From Zingiber officinale (taxonomy: Eukaryota; Streptophyta; Magnoliopsida; Zingiberales; Zingiberaceae), in contig NC_055989.1 of NCBI RefSeq assembly GCF_018446385.1, positions 131,591,004 to 131,655,003 on the forward strand: 64,000 nt of DNA. Reading direction: 5' to 3'. How positions within the stretch are numbered: the first letter of the stretch is position 1; the number at the start of each line of letters is the position of its first letter. The translations under genes and the position numbers were made by a program. The notes under the pieces were generated by a model. The model was not told the DNA's origin. It did no database searches and was given only the letters and a program-made list of their open reading frames with translations. Below are positions 11,710-21,927 of this stretch, piece by piece.

Positions 11710-12700
11710 TGTTGGTGCAATTGGGTCAAGATTGACTAGTTTGACTAAGTTTGAATTGACTCAAATTTGAATTTCGATGTTTGATAATATATGAGAGAGA
11801 AGTTAAATAGGTCAAGGGAGGACCAGATACTTGTATGGAAAAATTCTAACTGGATGTTAGGCAATGGGAAGCCCTAATTAGAAATTAGGCAACGAAAAGT
11901 CCTAACTAGAGATTAGGTAATAGAAAAGCTCTAGTGAATGAAGTTAGACAATGAAAATCTTAATTAGAAATTAGGCAACGAAAAAGTCATAGTGAGTGAA
12001 ACTAAACAGTGGAAGTCTTAGCGGAGCCAGGCAAAGAAAAAATATAAGTGGATCAAAGGTTGATCGTATATTTGGTGATCGAAAGTCTAATGAGAGTTAG
12101 CACTAGATGAAAAGTCTAAGTTGGTCAAACATTGATTGGACACTTAGTGAAGAAGTCCTAGCAAATCAATGGTGACTGCATGCTAGGCAACAGGAAATCC
12201 CATCGAGTCACGGATGACTTTAGGGTTGGGCAAAGGAACTCTAAACTCGAGTTCAGAATTTAGGGTTGGACAATCGATTTGCTTAATCTATTAGGCCAAG
12301 GAATTGCCTAATCGATTGGGAGGTTTTGGCCAAACACATAATAAGACTTTGAATCGATTTGACTAATTTATTAGGCCTTATGCTAATCGATTAGGTCAAT
12401 CAATTAAGGGTATTTTCACATGAGAATAGAAGGGCTTGGAATCAATTGGGGCAATCAATTTGGGCTTCACCAATCAATTAAGGTAATCGATTGATGTTTG
12501 TGCGTGAGAGGACAGTAGGTGTTGGAATCGATTGAGAGACTCTCGTGAGAATAGAAAGCTTCTGAATCAATTGGTTAATTGATTAAAAGCTGCTGAATCA
12601 ATTGGTATGACTCACCAATTGATTAGTCAGGCGAAAAGTTGTTTTATAGGTTTTAAATGATCGAATTGACGTGACCTAATCAATTGGGAGGTGTTGAAGT
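11710..12700 (+). mobile_element. LTR O: degenerate Sire-like LTR fragment related to element A
   Basis: It starts TGTTGGTGCAAT and then parallels the beginning of the element A LTR: a TTTCGATGTTTGA segment, then the repeated 'tagtgag..aggcaa..aaagtc' units, decayed here. Its later half carries decayed ATCGAT palindromes (for example CTAATCGATTGGG). It is cut off where element D begins at 12701. It is clearly older than A, since most repeats have drifted. Confidence 0.55.
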
Positions 12701-13806
12701 TGTTGGATCTGGTGAACCGGCTAGAAGGGGGGGTGAATAACCTACAATAAAAATTTAGAACTTTCTTTTACTACTTACTTAGGAAGGACACACTAATTAA
12801 TTAAATAAAAATAATAACATAAAAAGAAAGAAGAAGGTAGAAATTACTTGGTTACAACTTAGCTGGTTGTTAATTCATGACAAATGAAAGCACTAAAAGA
12901 ATGCTCCTTTTTCGACAATAGTCGGAGGTAGGGAAACCCCTTATAGCAGTTAGAAGCTCAATAACTAAGTACAGAAGTTGATTCTTAGTGTGTGTATTGA
13001 ACTCCTAGATCTAGGATGCTATTTATAGCATTCTGGAAAAAAAATTGCCATTTGTTGACGTGACATTGGAGGCACATCAAAACACTTGGTGGTGCCTCCA
13101 ATTGGATAAAACTTTATCCAATACTCAACAGTAGCCTAACGGTTGCTGTTCACTAGAGGAGCCTCCGATCAACTGGAGGCGCCTCGACTATTGTTCATTC
13201 GAATCACCTCCAATCATCTCCGACTAGACTAGAAGCGCCTTGGACGTTTGGCAAATGAAGTAACCGAAGATGGGATTCAAGGCGCCTTTGATGAACTGGA
13301 GGCAACTCGGCTAGTGTTCATCCAAGGGTCCTCCAGTCCATTGGAGGCGGCTTGAATCCCATCTTCAACAGCTTCATTCGCTGAACGTCTAAGACACCTC
13401 CAGTCCACTCGGAGACGTCTCGAGCACTATGCAGTCGAATGGTCATTCTCCTCATTGATCATTCTTTTCCTCACGCTCGCTTGGGTGATGATTCGATCGT
13501 CTGAAGTTGAGCTCACCTGAACCTAACTCTGAACTTCTCCTTGAGTATGCTTCCTCCCCGACTTCTTGTCCCTTGAACGCTCCGCTTGCGTTTTTCTCGT
13601 TCACTAGTGAACTCTTCCGCAACTCTTCGTCCCTCGGATAAATCGAGCCCGCCAACTCGCTTCCCGTAACATCCATCTCGTTCACTGTGTCTTCGGCTCG
13701 ACTTCTTGTGTTCCTAAGTCCCTACACACTCAGACACAAGATATCAATTACACAGGATCTATCTTAACTAAGTTTATCACATCAAAAATAACTCGAGATA
13801 GTTACA
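12701..13806 (-). mobile_element. LTR of element D (Sire-like, minus strand)
   Basis: It begins TGTTGGATCTGG and ends AGTTACA, followed by ATCTCTTATTTTTGATAT, which read on the minus strand is an A/G-rich tract before an LTR. The left edge contains the AGAAGGGGGGGTGAATAA motif, the reverse of the C-tract that lies near the 3' end of all Sire-like LTRs in this window. It carries palindromes of the type GAGGCGCCTC (13176-13185). By orientation it is the 3' LTR of D. No partner LTR was found. Confidence 0.6.
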
Positions 13807-14942
13807 ATCTCTTATTTTTGATATACTTCAATCCGAGTTAAGATTAGGGTAAGTAAAGAAATGAATAATTTATAAAATTTAAAACAATTAATTTTACAAT
13901 TTAGTACAGGTAATAAAACAATATGAAATATTGCAATTAAATACTAGCAATGCAATCTAACAATATAAAATATTGCAATTGGCAATGCAATTTCCACCTT
14001 AACTTCACCTCTATAATTTTTTTCTCATTTGATCACATCAAAAAATAAAAGAAAATAAAGAAAAAAAGGAAAAAATTTAAAAAATTCTTGGGGTTGTAAA
14101 CAGATTATTCAAGAATGTATCTTTTTTATCAAAACTATTTTACAAAGAAAATAATTTTTAACAATTAGTCCTCAGTTTTGATAAAAATTATTTAAGAATT
14201 ATTTTTTATTTTTAAAAAATCATGAAATTTTTTGTCAACATTAAACAGAAGTATTCGTATCATGATAAAAATTTTCACAAAAAGAATACTTTTTTGTAAG
14301 TAGAATAAATATTTTTGAACAGAAATAGTTATTTTCGAATTTAAATACTTAAAAATATATTTTAACTTATCAAAATCTTAATAGTTTTTTTTTGAACATT
14401 TAAAATCTAGCAATTAGTTTTGGAAAAATCAAAATTTTTAAAAATTTATCATCAAAACATTTTAATATTAAAATTTCATTTTTAGGTAAAACTTTCATAA
14501 AAAAATTGTATATAAGTCAAAAAATTTTAAAATATTTTCTAGCAAAACAAACATAATTTTATATTAAAGAAGAATTTAAAATAAATTAAAATCGAACAAA
14601 AGAGTTGCTAAAAATAATTTTTAAGATATTTTATACTCTGGCCTTGTAATTTTTTAAATACCATTCTAGTTCTCTATTATTTTTAATATTTGAAACTCGT
14701 TAAAAAAAAAAATCAAATTTGAACATGCAAAATTCTTTTCTAATAATTCTATTTTTATTTAATTTTACATTTTCAATTTTAATTTGATCAAAGTTTTCTA
14801 GTATGCATGCATAGTCTTTCTTTCTTCGATTGTATATATTTGGTCATAATTTTGTATAATGATCTACTTAATATCTTAATAACATCGTATAATTGATCGG
14901 AGGATAGAAATCATAGCTCACTTATTGTGTTAGACTAGTAGG
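13807..14942 (-). mobile_element. Internal, non-coding 3' part of element D
   Basis: AT-rich sequence (homopolymer runs, AAAATTTTTAAAA motifs) without coding capacity. It is similar in style to the 3' internal regions of elements C and I. It ends abruptly at the E LTR at 14943. Confidence 0.4.
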
Positions 14943-15493
14943 TGTTGAGATCTTGATGCTCGACCAGAGGAGGGTGAATATCCGATCATCCACTTCGTTC
15001 GCTTCCTATACTTGTTAGTGCACAGTGGAATACAAAAATAAACTAACAAGAATAAAGCTAAACCCTAAAACAAAGATAAGACAAACACCAAGCAAACCTT
15101 AACACGTTTATGTAACGTAGTTTTGAGATAACTTACTCCTACTCTACAGTGTATCCATAAGGTGGATGATCCCCGTGATCCTTCGGTGGATCAATTCCCG
15201 AAAAACCTTCGGCTAGCACGATCTCCTTGTCGGTAGAGAAACCACACTACAATCTTGATCACATACACACGGATCATACACAGGAGTTTGGAAAACTACT
15301 AATAGGGATTAACTATCTCTATTTCGTCAACCATGGCTGGCCACCACAAGCTCTATTAAATAGAGCTCGGAAGAAAACACAAGCTATGTTTTTCGCCACC
15401 AGTCGACTAGTAAAGTCACCAATTGACTGACTTCTATGAAAAAATTGACTGTTACACCCCAATAGCTCGATACCAGTCGACTGCCATACTTAT
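14943..15493 (-). mobile_element. LTR E, left part (Sire-like, minus strand, split by element C)
   Basis: It starts TGTTGAGATC with the AGAGGAGGGTGAATAT end motif and contains CCAGTCGACT-type palindromes. The LTR is interrupted at 15493 by element C and resumes at 36968, where the palindromic CAGTCGA text continues. It is the same family as LTR L at 59166. Confidence 0.6.
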
Positions 15494-15876
15494 TGTTGGA
15501 CCTTGGTCGACCAGCAAGAGGGGGTAAATTTTCTTGAAAAACTAAACAGACCTTTCTTGAAACTTACAGCTTGATTAAGACTACTTTAATAGAATAAACT
15601 AAAATGCATAAATTAAAAGAGGCTACTAATTTTTACTTGGTTACAACCGAGGAGGTTGTTAATCCAAGACGTAGTTCGAAGTACAGAAAATGTTATGTTG
15701 AACTACTGAGATAAGGGCTCTATTTATAGCCTACTGGTCGAATCTGACCATTTACTGACGTGGCAGCTCTGGGTGCTTAGAAGGGCTTTGGTGTCTGGGT
15801 GTGGATAAAACTTTATTCACATCGCAATAGCTCGCAACGGCTGGTGTTGATAAAACTTATCTAGTCGGAGCGCTTG
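15494..15876 (-). repeat. Element C 3' LTR, left part
   Basis: TGTTGGACCTTGG..AGAGGGGGTAAAT start, matching the 5' LTR start at 36058. Both share the AAACAGACC and AACTAAAATGCATAAATT segments. It is cut by element B after GCTTG, and the matching remainder begins at 32806. Confidence 0.7.
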
Positions 15877-16489
15877 TGTAACGACCCAGCCTCCCTACTA
15901 CTCTCTAGAGGTGGACGCTACTTAACTACTAACTCTACTTAACTGGTATGATCGAAACCAAGAGGAGTCCCTACCGAAAAATTTCGGCAATATCTCCCCT
16001 GTACCCGTGACCATAAACTGAGATACATATATAGTATACATCAGCCACAGGCGGCTGGAACATATATCAAACACTCATGCAGTTAAATAAGTGTCAAATA
16101 CCACTCACATCAGAAATAACCCAAAAACAAAAGAGAACTATACTAGTGACATCACACGAGATCACAATCCATCTACCATTTTTCTAATAACAGCAAGATA
16201 ACATATACGATCCCAAATACTTCTAACATAACAAAAAGGAAAGAAAACTGAAAGAACTCCTTTCTAGCCCCAAGGCTTCCATAGTCCAGGCATCGCACAT
16301 CCACCACACATCTCCTTGTCTCCTTCCTTCTGGCTATAGCTTCCCTTTACCTTTATCTGCAGTAGGAGGAAATGCAAACTAGAAGTGAATTGCTTAGTAA
16401 GCGCTATCTAACTCACAAAACTCGGATATGCATGTATACAAAAGGGATGTAGAAACTAAATGCTTCAAAATAAAAACTGCTCATGCTCA

Positions 16490-16760
16490 TCTAGTAGCTA
16501 ATGGAAAATCTAGAAAATCTGCTCATGTATATCTAATAGCAAGAAAACTGGTCATGCTCAACTCATGGCAAATGAACTAAGAATAAGAATCAATACTGCT
16601 CATGTTAAACTAATAGCAAAGAAAAACTACACGTCTAATAGAAATAAAGAAACTGCATATCTATTAGCAAAAGAAATATGCACTTCTATTAGCAAAAGAA
16701 ATCTGCACATCTAATAGCAATAAGAAAATCTGCTTGTGCCCAACTAATAACAAAATGAAA
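16490..16760. repeat. Short tandem repeat block in the B LTR
   Basis: Imperfect units of about 25-40 bp built on 'CTAATAGCAA(A)AGAAA.CTGC' recur six or more times. The same block is present at about 30870-31150 in the other LTR, with small unit differences. Confidence 0.6.
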
Positions 16761-18249
16761 ATCTGCTAAAGTTTAAATATTATGTAAGGCTTGTTTCATT
16801 TGTTTCAAAAACTTATACTCTTATACTTCAACATAATAATAAACTTCTTCTTGGACCCAGGCTTAGTACCAATGCGCGCTCCTTAATAGAGACTGTGGTA
16901 GCTAGTCACCAGTCCTACGAGGGTAAAGACCTTGGTCTTACCAGGGCCAAGACCTTGGAATTGGTCACCTGGATTTGTTTAACGACAACCTTGGAAGTCG
17001 GGTACTAGCATTTTTAAAATAAAATACTTGTTATCTTGTAATATTCTTATAATAAAATGCCTTGGCATTTTTTTGAGCACTTGGTATGCTGCTGATCCCA
17101 ATTCTTAAAATTTAGGGATCCTATCAAGACCTTGGTCTTTTCTTACTTATAGCTACTCATAATCCTCAGAAAGGGTTTAATGGAACACATAAACACTCCA
17201 CCAAAATTCATGGCTATTCATGATTATTAAATGGCACAGAAAATCTAGGATTAAATGCACAAAATGAGGAGCTTTTCAGGTTCATGAAAGTAGCATAAGT
17301 TCTGTAATTGCATGATCTAAAATAAACTGCCCGTGCACATCTAACAGTAAAGGAGAGTTGCTCATGTTATTCTCATTAACAGAAAATCCAAGTTGCATGC
17401 TTGGAACAAGAAGGCAGTGGAATAAGAAGCAGTTCACGTTTGGTACAGTAGCAAGGAAACTCGATTCTGAACCTGCATTTACTAAAGGTGAAAGAAAAAA
17501 ATTTAAATCTGCATTCTCATCCTAAAGACCGTTCCTGTCCATTATCTAACAAGAAGATTCTACTTGAAATGCTTAAGGAAATCTAAGTTTCTGCACTGCT
17601 ACTGCATATGGTACAAGTCTACTGCCAATACAAAGCATAAGGAAAAGAAACAACAGAATTTCTGCTGCTATCAAAACTAACACGTGATATACTAAACACA
17701 TGCTGTTCATGTCCAGTTAATTGCATATGAACTAAAATCTGCAAAGCTAACATAAAATGAAATACTTAAACACATGCTAAATCCCTTCTCATCTTCTTTA
17801 TCAAACTCACGGCAGCAAACCCAAAAGAACCGCCCCTTTATAGCATGCTTCGAAAAGAGATAAGAAGAAACAAAAATCCGAAACTACTCTACTACAGGTG
17901 AGAAGCACTTACAGCGTATTCTTGAACTCATAGCCGAATGGAAGGGCTTCTAGGGTTTCAAGGATGTGCAAATCTCAACGATCTCTTTGTATCTACTTGC
18001 TCTTCTCGACGAGGGGATCACGAAGGTGTGAAGATCTCCCGGAGAACGGTGCTCGTCGGTCGCCGGAGATGTGCCCTAGGTCGTCTTCGTTTCCGCCCGA
18101 GAGAGAGCCACGCCGTCGGGAGAGGAAGATAGGGAAAAGGTTTTTTTCCCGAAATAACTTATGTTCTCTCTTTTATTATACCTAGGGTTCTTGTTATCTA
18201 CTACCATATAAATATTTTCCACTCTTTCCTTAATTAACACCGCCCGCTT

Positions 18250-18331
18250 GCACACTTGGCTAACCGGATTCGCTTAAGGTTTGGGTCGGCTGGAGTTCGT
18301 GGGTTCGAATCTCGGCTTGGACATTTTTTTT
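18250..18331 (+). other. tRNA-like Pol III promoter cassette in the B LTR
   Basis: On the plus strand (antisense to element B): A-box-like TGGCTAACCGG (18257-18267), B-box-like GGTTCGAATCT (18302-18312, one base off consensus), 45-base spacing as in tRNA genes, and a run of eight T about ten bases later, a Pol III terminator. Flanks do not form a good acceptor stem, so it is not a functional tRNA gene. It looks like a tRNA or SINE relic captured by the LTR. Confidence 0.5.
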
Positions 18332-18477
18332 AAACTTTCTTCGTTTAGTAAAAATACCAAATGACCTCCAAAAATTGCATAAAAATACTCTAAAAATCTC
18401 TAGAATATTTCTATAGCATTTTCAAATATTTTCAAACCACAATTAGAACTCTAAATGAGGAAATTCGGGTTGTTACA

Positions 18478-18730
18478 ATTCCCCATACCTTATAAAAAGT
18501 TCATCCTCGAACTTAGAATAATTTTGGATATTTCTGTCTCATACTGTCCTCACGCTCCCAAGTGACTTCCTCATGCTTCTGGTTCTGCCAGATGACCTTC
18601 ACTAGTGGTACCTCTTTGTTTCTTAGTCTCTTGACTGCTCTATCCACTATCTGTGTAGGTCTGCTCTCATAGCTAAGATCCTCTTGGATCTGCACTGACT
18701 GAGGCTGGATCACTTGGCTAGGGTCGTGGA
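18478..18730 (-). pseudogene. Element B pol C-terminal end: chromodomain-like tail
   Basis: Minus-strand reading ends with a chromodomain-like stretch (VKVIWQNQKHEEVTWERE.. and YPKLF before the stop at about 18513). This module follows integrase in Gypsy chromoviruses and directs insertion to particular chromatin. It is separated from the rest of integrase by element A. The reading frame is consistent across the insertion site once the duplicated GTGGA is counted. Confidence 0.75.
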
Positions 18731-18864
18731 TGTTGGTGCAATATCCCTTAGGTCAAGGTTGACCTGGTTGACCAAGCTTGAGTCTTGGTTTGGATTTCGA
18801 TGTTTGACAATGAAAGGTTGATTGCAGAAGAGTCAAGTAGGTCAAGGTTGACCGGATACTTGAC

Positions 18865-19090
18865 TGTGGAAGTCCTGGTGAGTGAAGCCAGGCAGAAGGA
18901 AAATCCTGGTGAGTGAAACCAGGTGAAAGACCCAGTGAGTGAAGCTAGGCAGTATGAAAGTCCTGGTGAGTGAAGCCAGGTGAAAGACCTAGTGAGTGAA
19001 GCTAGGCAGATTGAAAGTCCTGGTGAGTGAAGCCAGGTGAAAGACCTAGTGAGTGAAGCTAGGAAGATTGAAAACCCTAGTGAGTGAAGC
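18865..19090 (+). repeat. LTR minisatellite (GTGAGTGAAGCYAGG units)
   Basis: Roughly 40-bp units alternate 'AAGTCCTGGTGAGTGAAGCCAGGTG' and 'AAAGACCTAGTGAGTGAAGCTAGGCAG'. The same array recurs in the 3' LTR (about 24440-24670). In reverse complement it recurs in LTR I (about 51998-52250), tying A and I to one lineage. Confidence 0.8.
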
Positions 19091-19303
19091 TAGGTGAAAG
19101 TCCAAGTAGGTCAAGAGAGTGACCGGATACTTGGCATGAAAGAAAAGTCCAAGTGGGTCAAAGGGATTGACCGGACACTTGGTGAGGGAGTCCTAGCAGG
19201 TCAAGGGAGTGACTAGATGCTAGGCATGATGTACCAACAGGTTAAGGTTGACCGGATGTTGGTTTGGGAGGTTTGGGACTTGGTTTTGGGCAAAAACCAA
19301 GTG

Positions 19304-19575
19304 CTGGATCGATCAGTTGATCGATCCAGAATCTGGATCGATCAGTGGATCGATCCAGACCTTTCCCAGCGAACAGAAAGCCTCTGGATCGATCAGTGGT
19401 TTGATCCAGAGGTCCCAATCGATCAGTGGATCGATTGGGACGCTGCTGCTTCGCGCGATAAGCGCTGGATCGATCCGTGGATCGATCCAGGCGTTTTTCC
19501 AGAGCACAGAGGCGCTCTGGATCGATCCGTGGATCGATCCAAAGCCTCCCCAATCGATTGGGAATAATCGAATCG
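19304..19575. repeat. Palindrome array in the A LTR (CTGGATCGATC arms)
   Basis: Several inverted repeats with arms CTGGATCGATC and GATCGATCCAG around a 4-base spacer (first at 19304-19329), plus variants with CAATCGAT. The 3' LTR (about 24878-25090) has two fewer palindromes. Read as protein this gives monotonous IDPWIDP/DRSVDRS strings, which are artefacts. Confidence 0.85.
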
Positions 19576-20092
19576 ATTGGGATCCGACCGTTGCGTCGTA
19601 TTTGAGCCGCAGGCGAGCGTTGTCTTCGGCATCACTTCACAGATTCATTTCAGATCTTCACCAGCTCCTCCACAGCTCTTCTCAAGCTCGAGATCGCCAG
19701 TTCTTGAAGGTTCTTGGAGGCTCTTCCAAGTCAAGAGGCGGATCAAAGCAAGAAGAAGAAACTAGGGTTAGGGTTTGTGCACTCATTGTAAGCTTGTAAA
19801 CTTGTATCTCTTTACTACCCTTTCTTCTTCTTGTATTGAGTCTTGTAGGGCTTCTCCGCCCTTGGTAGTTACCATAAAGGAGAGTTTCATTAGTGGAGGG
19901 TGTGTGTGTAGGTGTGGATCCTTGGACTAGTCACCTCTTGTGAGGTGGATACCAAGTAAACCAACCGTGTTAGCGTTGTATGTTGTTTCTCTGTATTTCC
20001 GCTGCGCATTCTTGAAGAAACAAGCAACGCCGAACACCGGGCACGCGACGAGCTATTCACCCACCCCTCTAGCTACTTTTGGTCCTAACAAG

Positions 20093-20104
20093 TGGTATCA
20101 GAGC
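20093..20104 (+). other. Element A primer-binding site (initiator tRNA-Met)
   Basis: TGGTATCAGAGC lies two bases after the 5' LTR and is complementary to the 3' end of initiator tRNA-Met, the usual primer of Copia/Sirevirus elements. Confidence 0.9.
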
Positions 20105-20223
20105 AAGGTTGCTCTTCACCGGAATCACCGCCGGAAGGGGCAAACATAACAAGCAAAGCTAGAGGGTGAAGAAGAAGGAGCAAATTCATCAAAGTCAAAG
20201 AATTCAAGAAGCTCAACTTCAAG

Positions 20224-21927
20224 ATGCAATTCCAAGATGGACTTGGATTTGATACAAGGGTGACTCCACCATACACATCCACAAGCTTCGATTCTTGGAG
20301 ATCAAGAATTGAAAATTTCTTGATGATGGAGATAGAGCAATGGTTTGCTCTAATGGAAGGTTTTAAGGCTTCAAGGAATTCAAAGGGTAAAGTTCTCAAA
20401 AGGAGCAAATGGAGCCAAGAACAAATCCAAAGATGTGAGGCAAATGACAAAGTGACCAAGCTTTTGGTCAATCTATTGCCGAGCAACATCTTGGAGAAAA
20501 TTGGAGAAGTTGAAGATGCCAAAGAGCTATGGAGCAAATTGGAAAAGGCTCATGAGATCCCCTCCACTGTACCTAACCAAGAAGAATCCAAAGAGGGTGA
20601 CTCATTGGAGCAAGATCAAGAGGAGGACTCCGAAGTTGAGAGATGCTCAACTTCCGAAGAAGAGGAAATCCAAGAAGCTTCATTCTCAAGGGAGTGTAAT
20701 CAAAAGAGCAAGGAAGGAGCATATTCCTTGTTTCATGTACAAGAGGATGAAGAAGAAGGTGAAGCCTCCACCTCCACAAGTCAAGATAAATCAATTGGAG
20801 GGAAATCGATTTCGGATCAAGAGGAAGCCTCTACATTCATATCAAATGGAGGAGCATGTGCCACCCCTACACAAGAAGGTATAAATAGTTCAATTAATAA
20901 TAAGAATCATATTATATGTTTTGAATGTAGGGAATATGGGCACTACAAAAGCAAGTGTCCTAAATTGGCCAAGAAGAAGGGCCAAGTGGCACCTAAGGGC
21001 AAGGAGAAGCCAAAGGAGACCATCCCCGGAACAAAGAAGAGCAAGAAGCACATTGTGTGCTTCTCTTGCAATCAAAAGGGGCATTACCGGAGTCAATGCC
21101 CTAAGGGGAAGAAGATGGTCAAGGCTAAAGGAGGAAGCTCAAGTCAAGGGGGAGCCTCTAAGGTAAAAAGGAAGGTAACTTTTATTGAGCCTACCCCTTT
21201 ACATTATGGTAAAAAGAATGCTAGTTCTAACTTATATCATTTTAATGTTATTTACCATAAGAATAGAGAGCATGGTAAAATTAAGGAAAATAATGTAGCT
21301 TACCATGCTAAAACTACCACACCTAGGATTATGAAGGTAAATAAAAATCTAGGCAATCACACTAAGGACCTTAGCTACAAGCCTAGAAATAAAAATGCTC
21401 ATAAATTTAATGGAAAACCAAAAACTAAGGACTTAGTGATAGAAAATCAAGTCTTGAGGTCAAGGCTTGATAAAATGGAAAAGACCCTAAAAAGGATGGA
21501 AAATATCCTAAAAGGGCAAAATGAGCATAACCTATGTCTAGGAGCACAAAGGTCATCTAATGGCCATAGGGGTTTGGGATACAAACCAAAGGCTAAGAAG
21601 GATGTAATCTCTTACCATAGGGTTTCATATAGTTATGGAACCAACCCTAGGTCTAGTGGTCAAGCCAAAAATACAAGGGAAGTTATCTCTAAGAGTATTT
21701 TTGCAACAAATGTGACTAAGACTTCTAAGAAGTCTAAGAAAGTCACAAAGAAGGTTACAAGGGAAGCAATCCCTAGAGTTGACCTAGAAAAAGTGACCAA
21801 GACTTCTAAGAAGTCAAACAAGATCACTAGAAAGGTATCTAGGGAAGTTATCCCTAGTGAATACCTAGAGCATCCAAGGAGCACCAATAGGTTTTGGGTT
21901 CCTAGGAGCATCTTCTCTACCCCATAG
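20224..21927 (+). CDS. Element A gag polyprotein, intact open frame (567 aa)
   Basis: The nucleocapsid/capsid protein of a Sirevirus-type Copia element, which would package element RNA in cytoplasmic particles. Residues 1-115 match the N-terminal half of the UBN2/retrotrans_gag domain (SFDSWRSRIENFL.., AKELWSKLEKAHE). The usual second half of that domain is missing and is replaced by an acidic, Glu/Ser-rich linker (about 116-230). Two CCHC zinc knuckles follow: CFECREYGHYKSKC and CFSCNQKGHYRSQC. Next is a basic Asn/Lys-rich tract, then a coiled-coil-like segment (VLRSRLDKMEKTLKRMENIL). A duplicated basic unit comes near the C-terminus (TKTSKKS.K.T.KV.RE.IP, three rough copies). The frame ends just after a RFWVPRSI motif, where protease would be expected to start in related elements. 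No pol follows. Confidence 0.85.
   Translation: MQFQDGLGFDTRVTPPYTSTSFDSWRSRIENFLMMEIEQWFALMEGFKASRNSKGKVLKRSKWSQEQIQRCEANDKVTKLLVNLLPSNILEKIGEVEDAKELWSKLEKAHEIPSTVPNQEESKEGDSLEQDQEEDSEVERCSTSEEEEIQEASFSRECNQKSKEGAYSLFHVQEDEEEGEASTSTSQDKSIGGKSISDQEEASTFISNGGACATPTQEGINSSINNKNHIICFECREYGHYKSKCPKLAKKKGQVAPKGKEKPKETIPGTKKSKKHIVCFSCNQKGHYRSQCPKGKKMVKAKGGSSSQGGASKVKRKVTFIEPTPLHYGKKNASSNLYHFNVIYHKNREHGKIKENNVAYHAKTTTPRIMKVNKNLGNHTKDLSYKPRNKNAHKFNGKPKTKDLVIENQVLRSRLDKMEKTLKRMENILKGQNEHNLCLGAQRSSNGHRGLGYKPKAKKDVISYHRVSYSYGTNPRSSGQAKNTREVISKSIFATNVTKTSKKSKKVTKKVTREAIPRVDLEKVTKTSKKSNKITRKVSREVIPSEYLEHPRSTNRFWVPRSIFSTP

Larger units (their letters stand above)
15877..18477 (-). repeat. Element B 3' LTR (left copy)
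   Basis: About 2.6 kb and nearly collinear with 30250-32800. It contains a block of short repeats around 16490-16760 (units like CTATTAGCAAAAGAAATCTGC and CTGCTCATG..CTAATAGCAA) and the Pol III-like cassette near its right end. The short block GGGGAAT next to its inner edge (minus strand) is a weak candidate PPT. Confidence 0.85.
18731..20090 (+). repeat. Element A 5' LTR
   Basis: 1,360 bp, TGTTGGTGCAATATCCC to TTTTGGTCCTAACA. Contents in order: a minisatellite (18865-19090), a palindrome array (19304-19575), a TC-rich segment, and the ATTCACC..CCTCTAGC motif near the 3' end. It is 62 bp longer than the 3' LTR. Confidence 0.9.

Noticed and set aside
18250..18331. A true tRNA gene
   Set aside because: The A/B boxes are present but the acceptor and T stems do not pair well and no anticodon arm could be assigned.
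19217..19799. Open frames with repeated WIDPWIDP / DRSVDRS peptides (also near 24791-25440 and 23133-23449)
   Set aside because: They read through the GATCGATC palindrome array of the A LTR in several frames on both strands, so the peptide repeats are a by-product of the DNA repeat.
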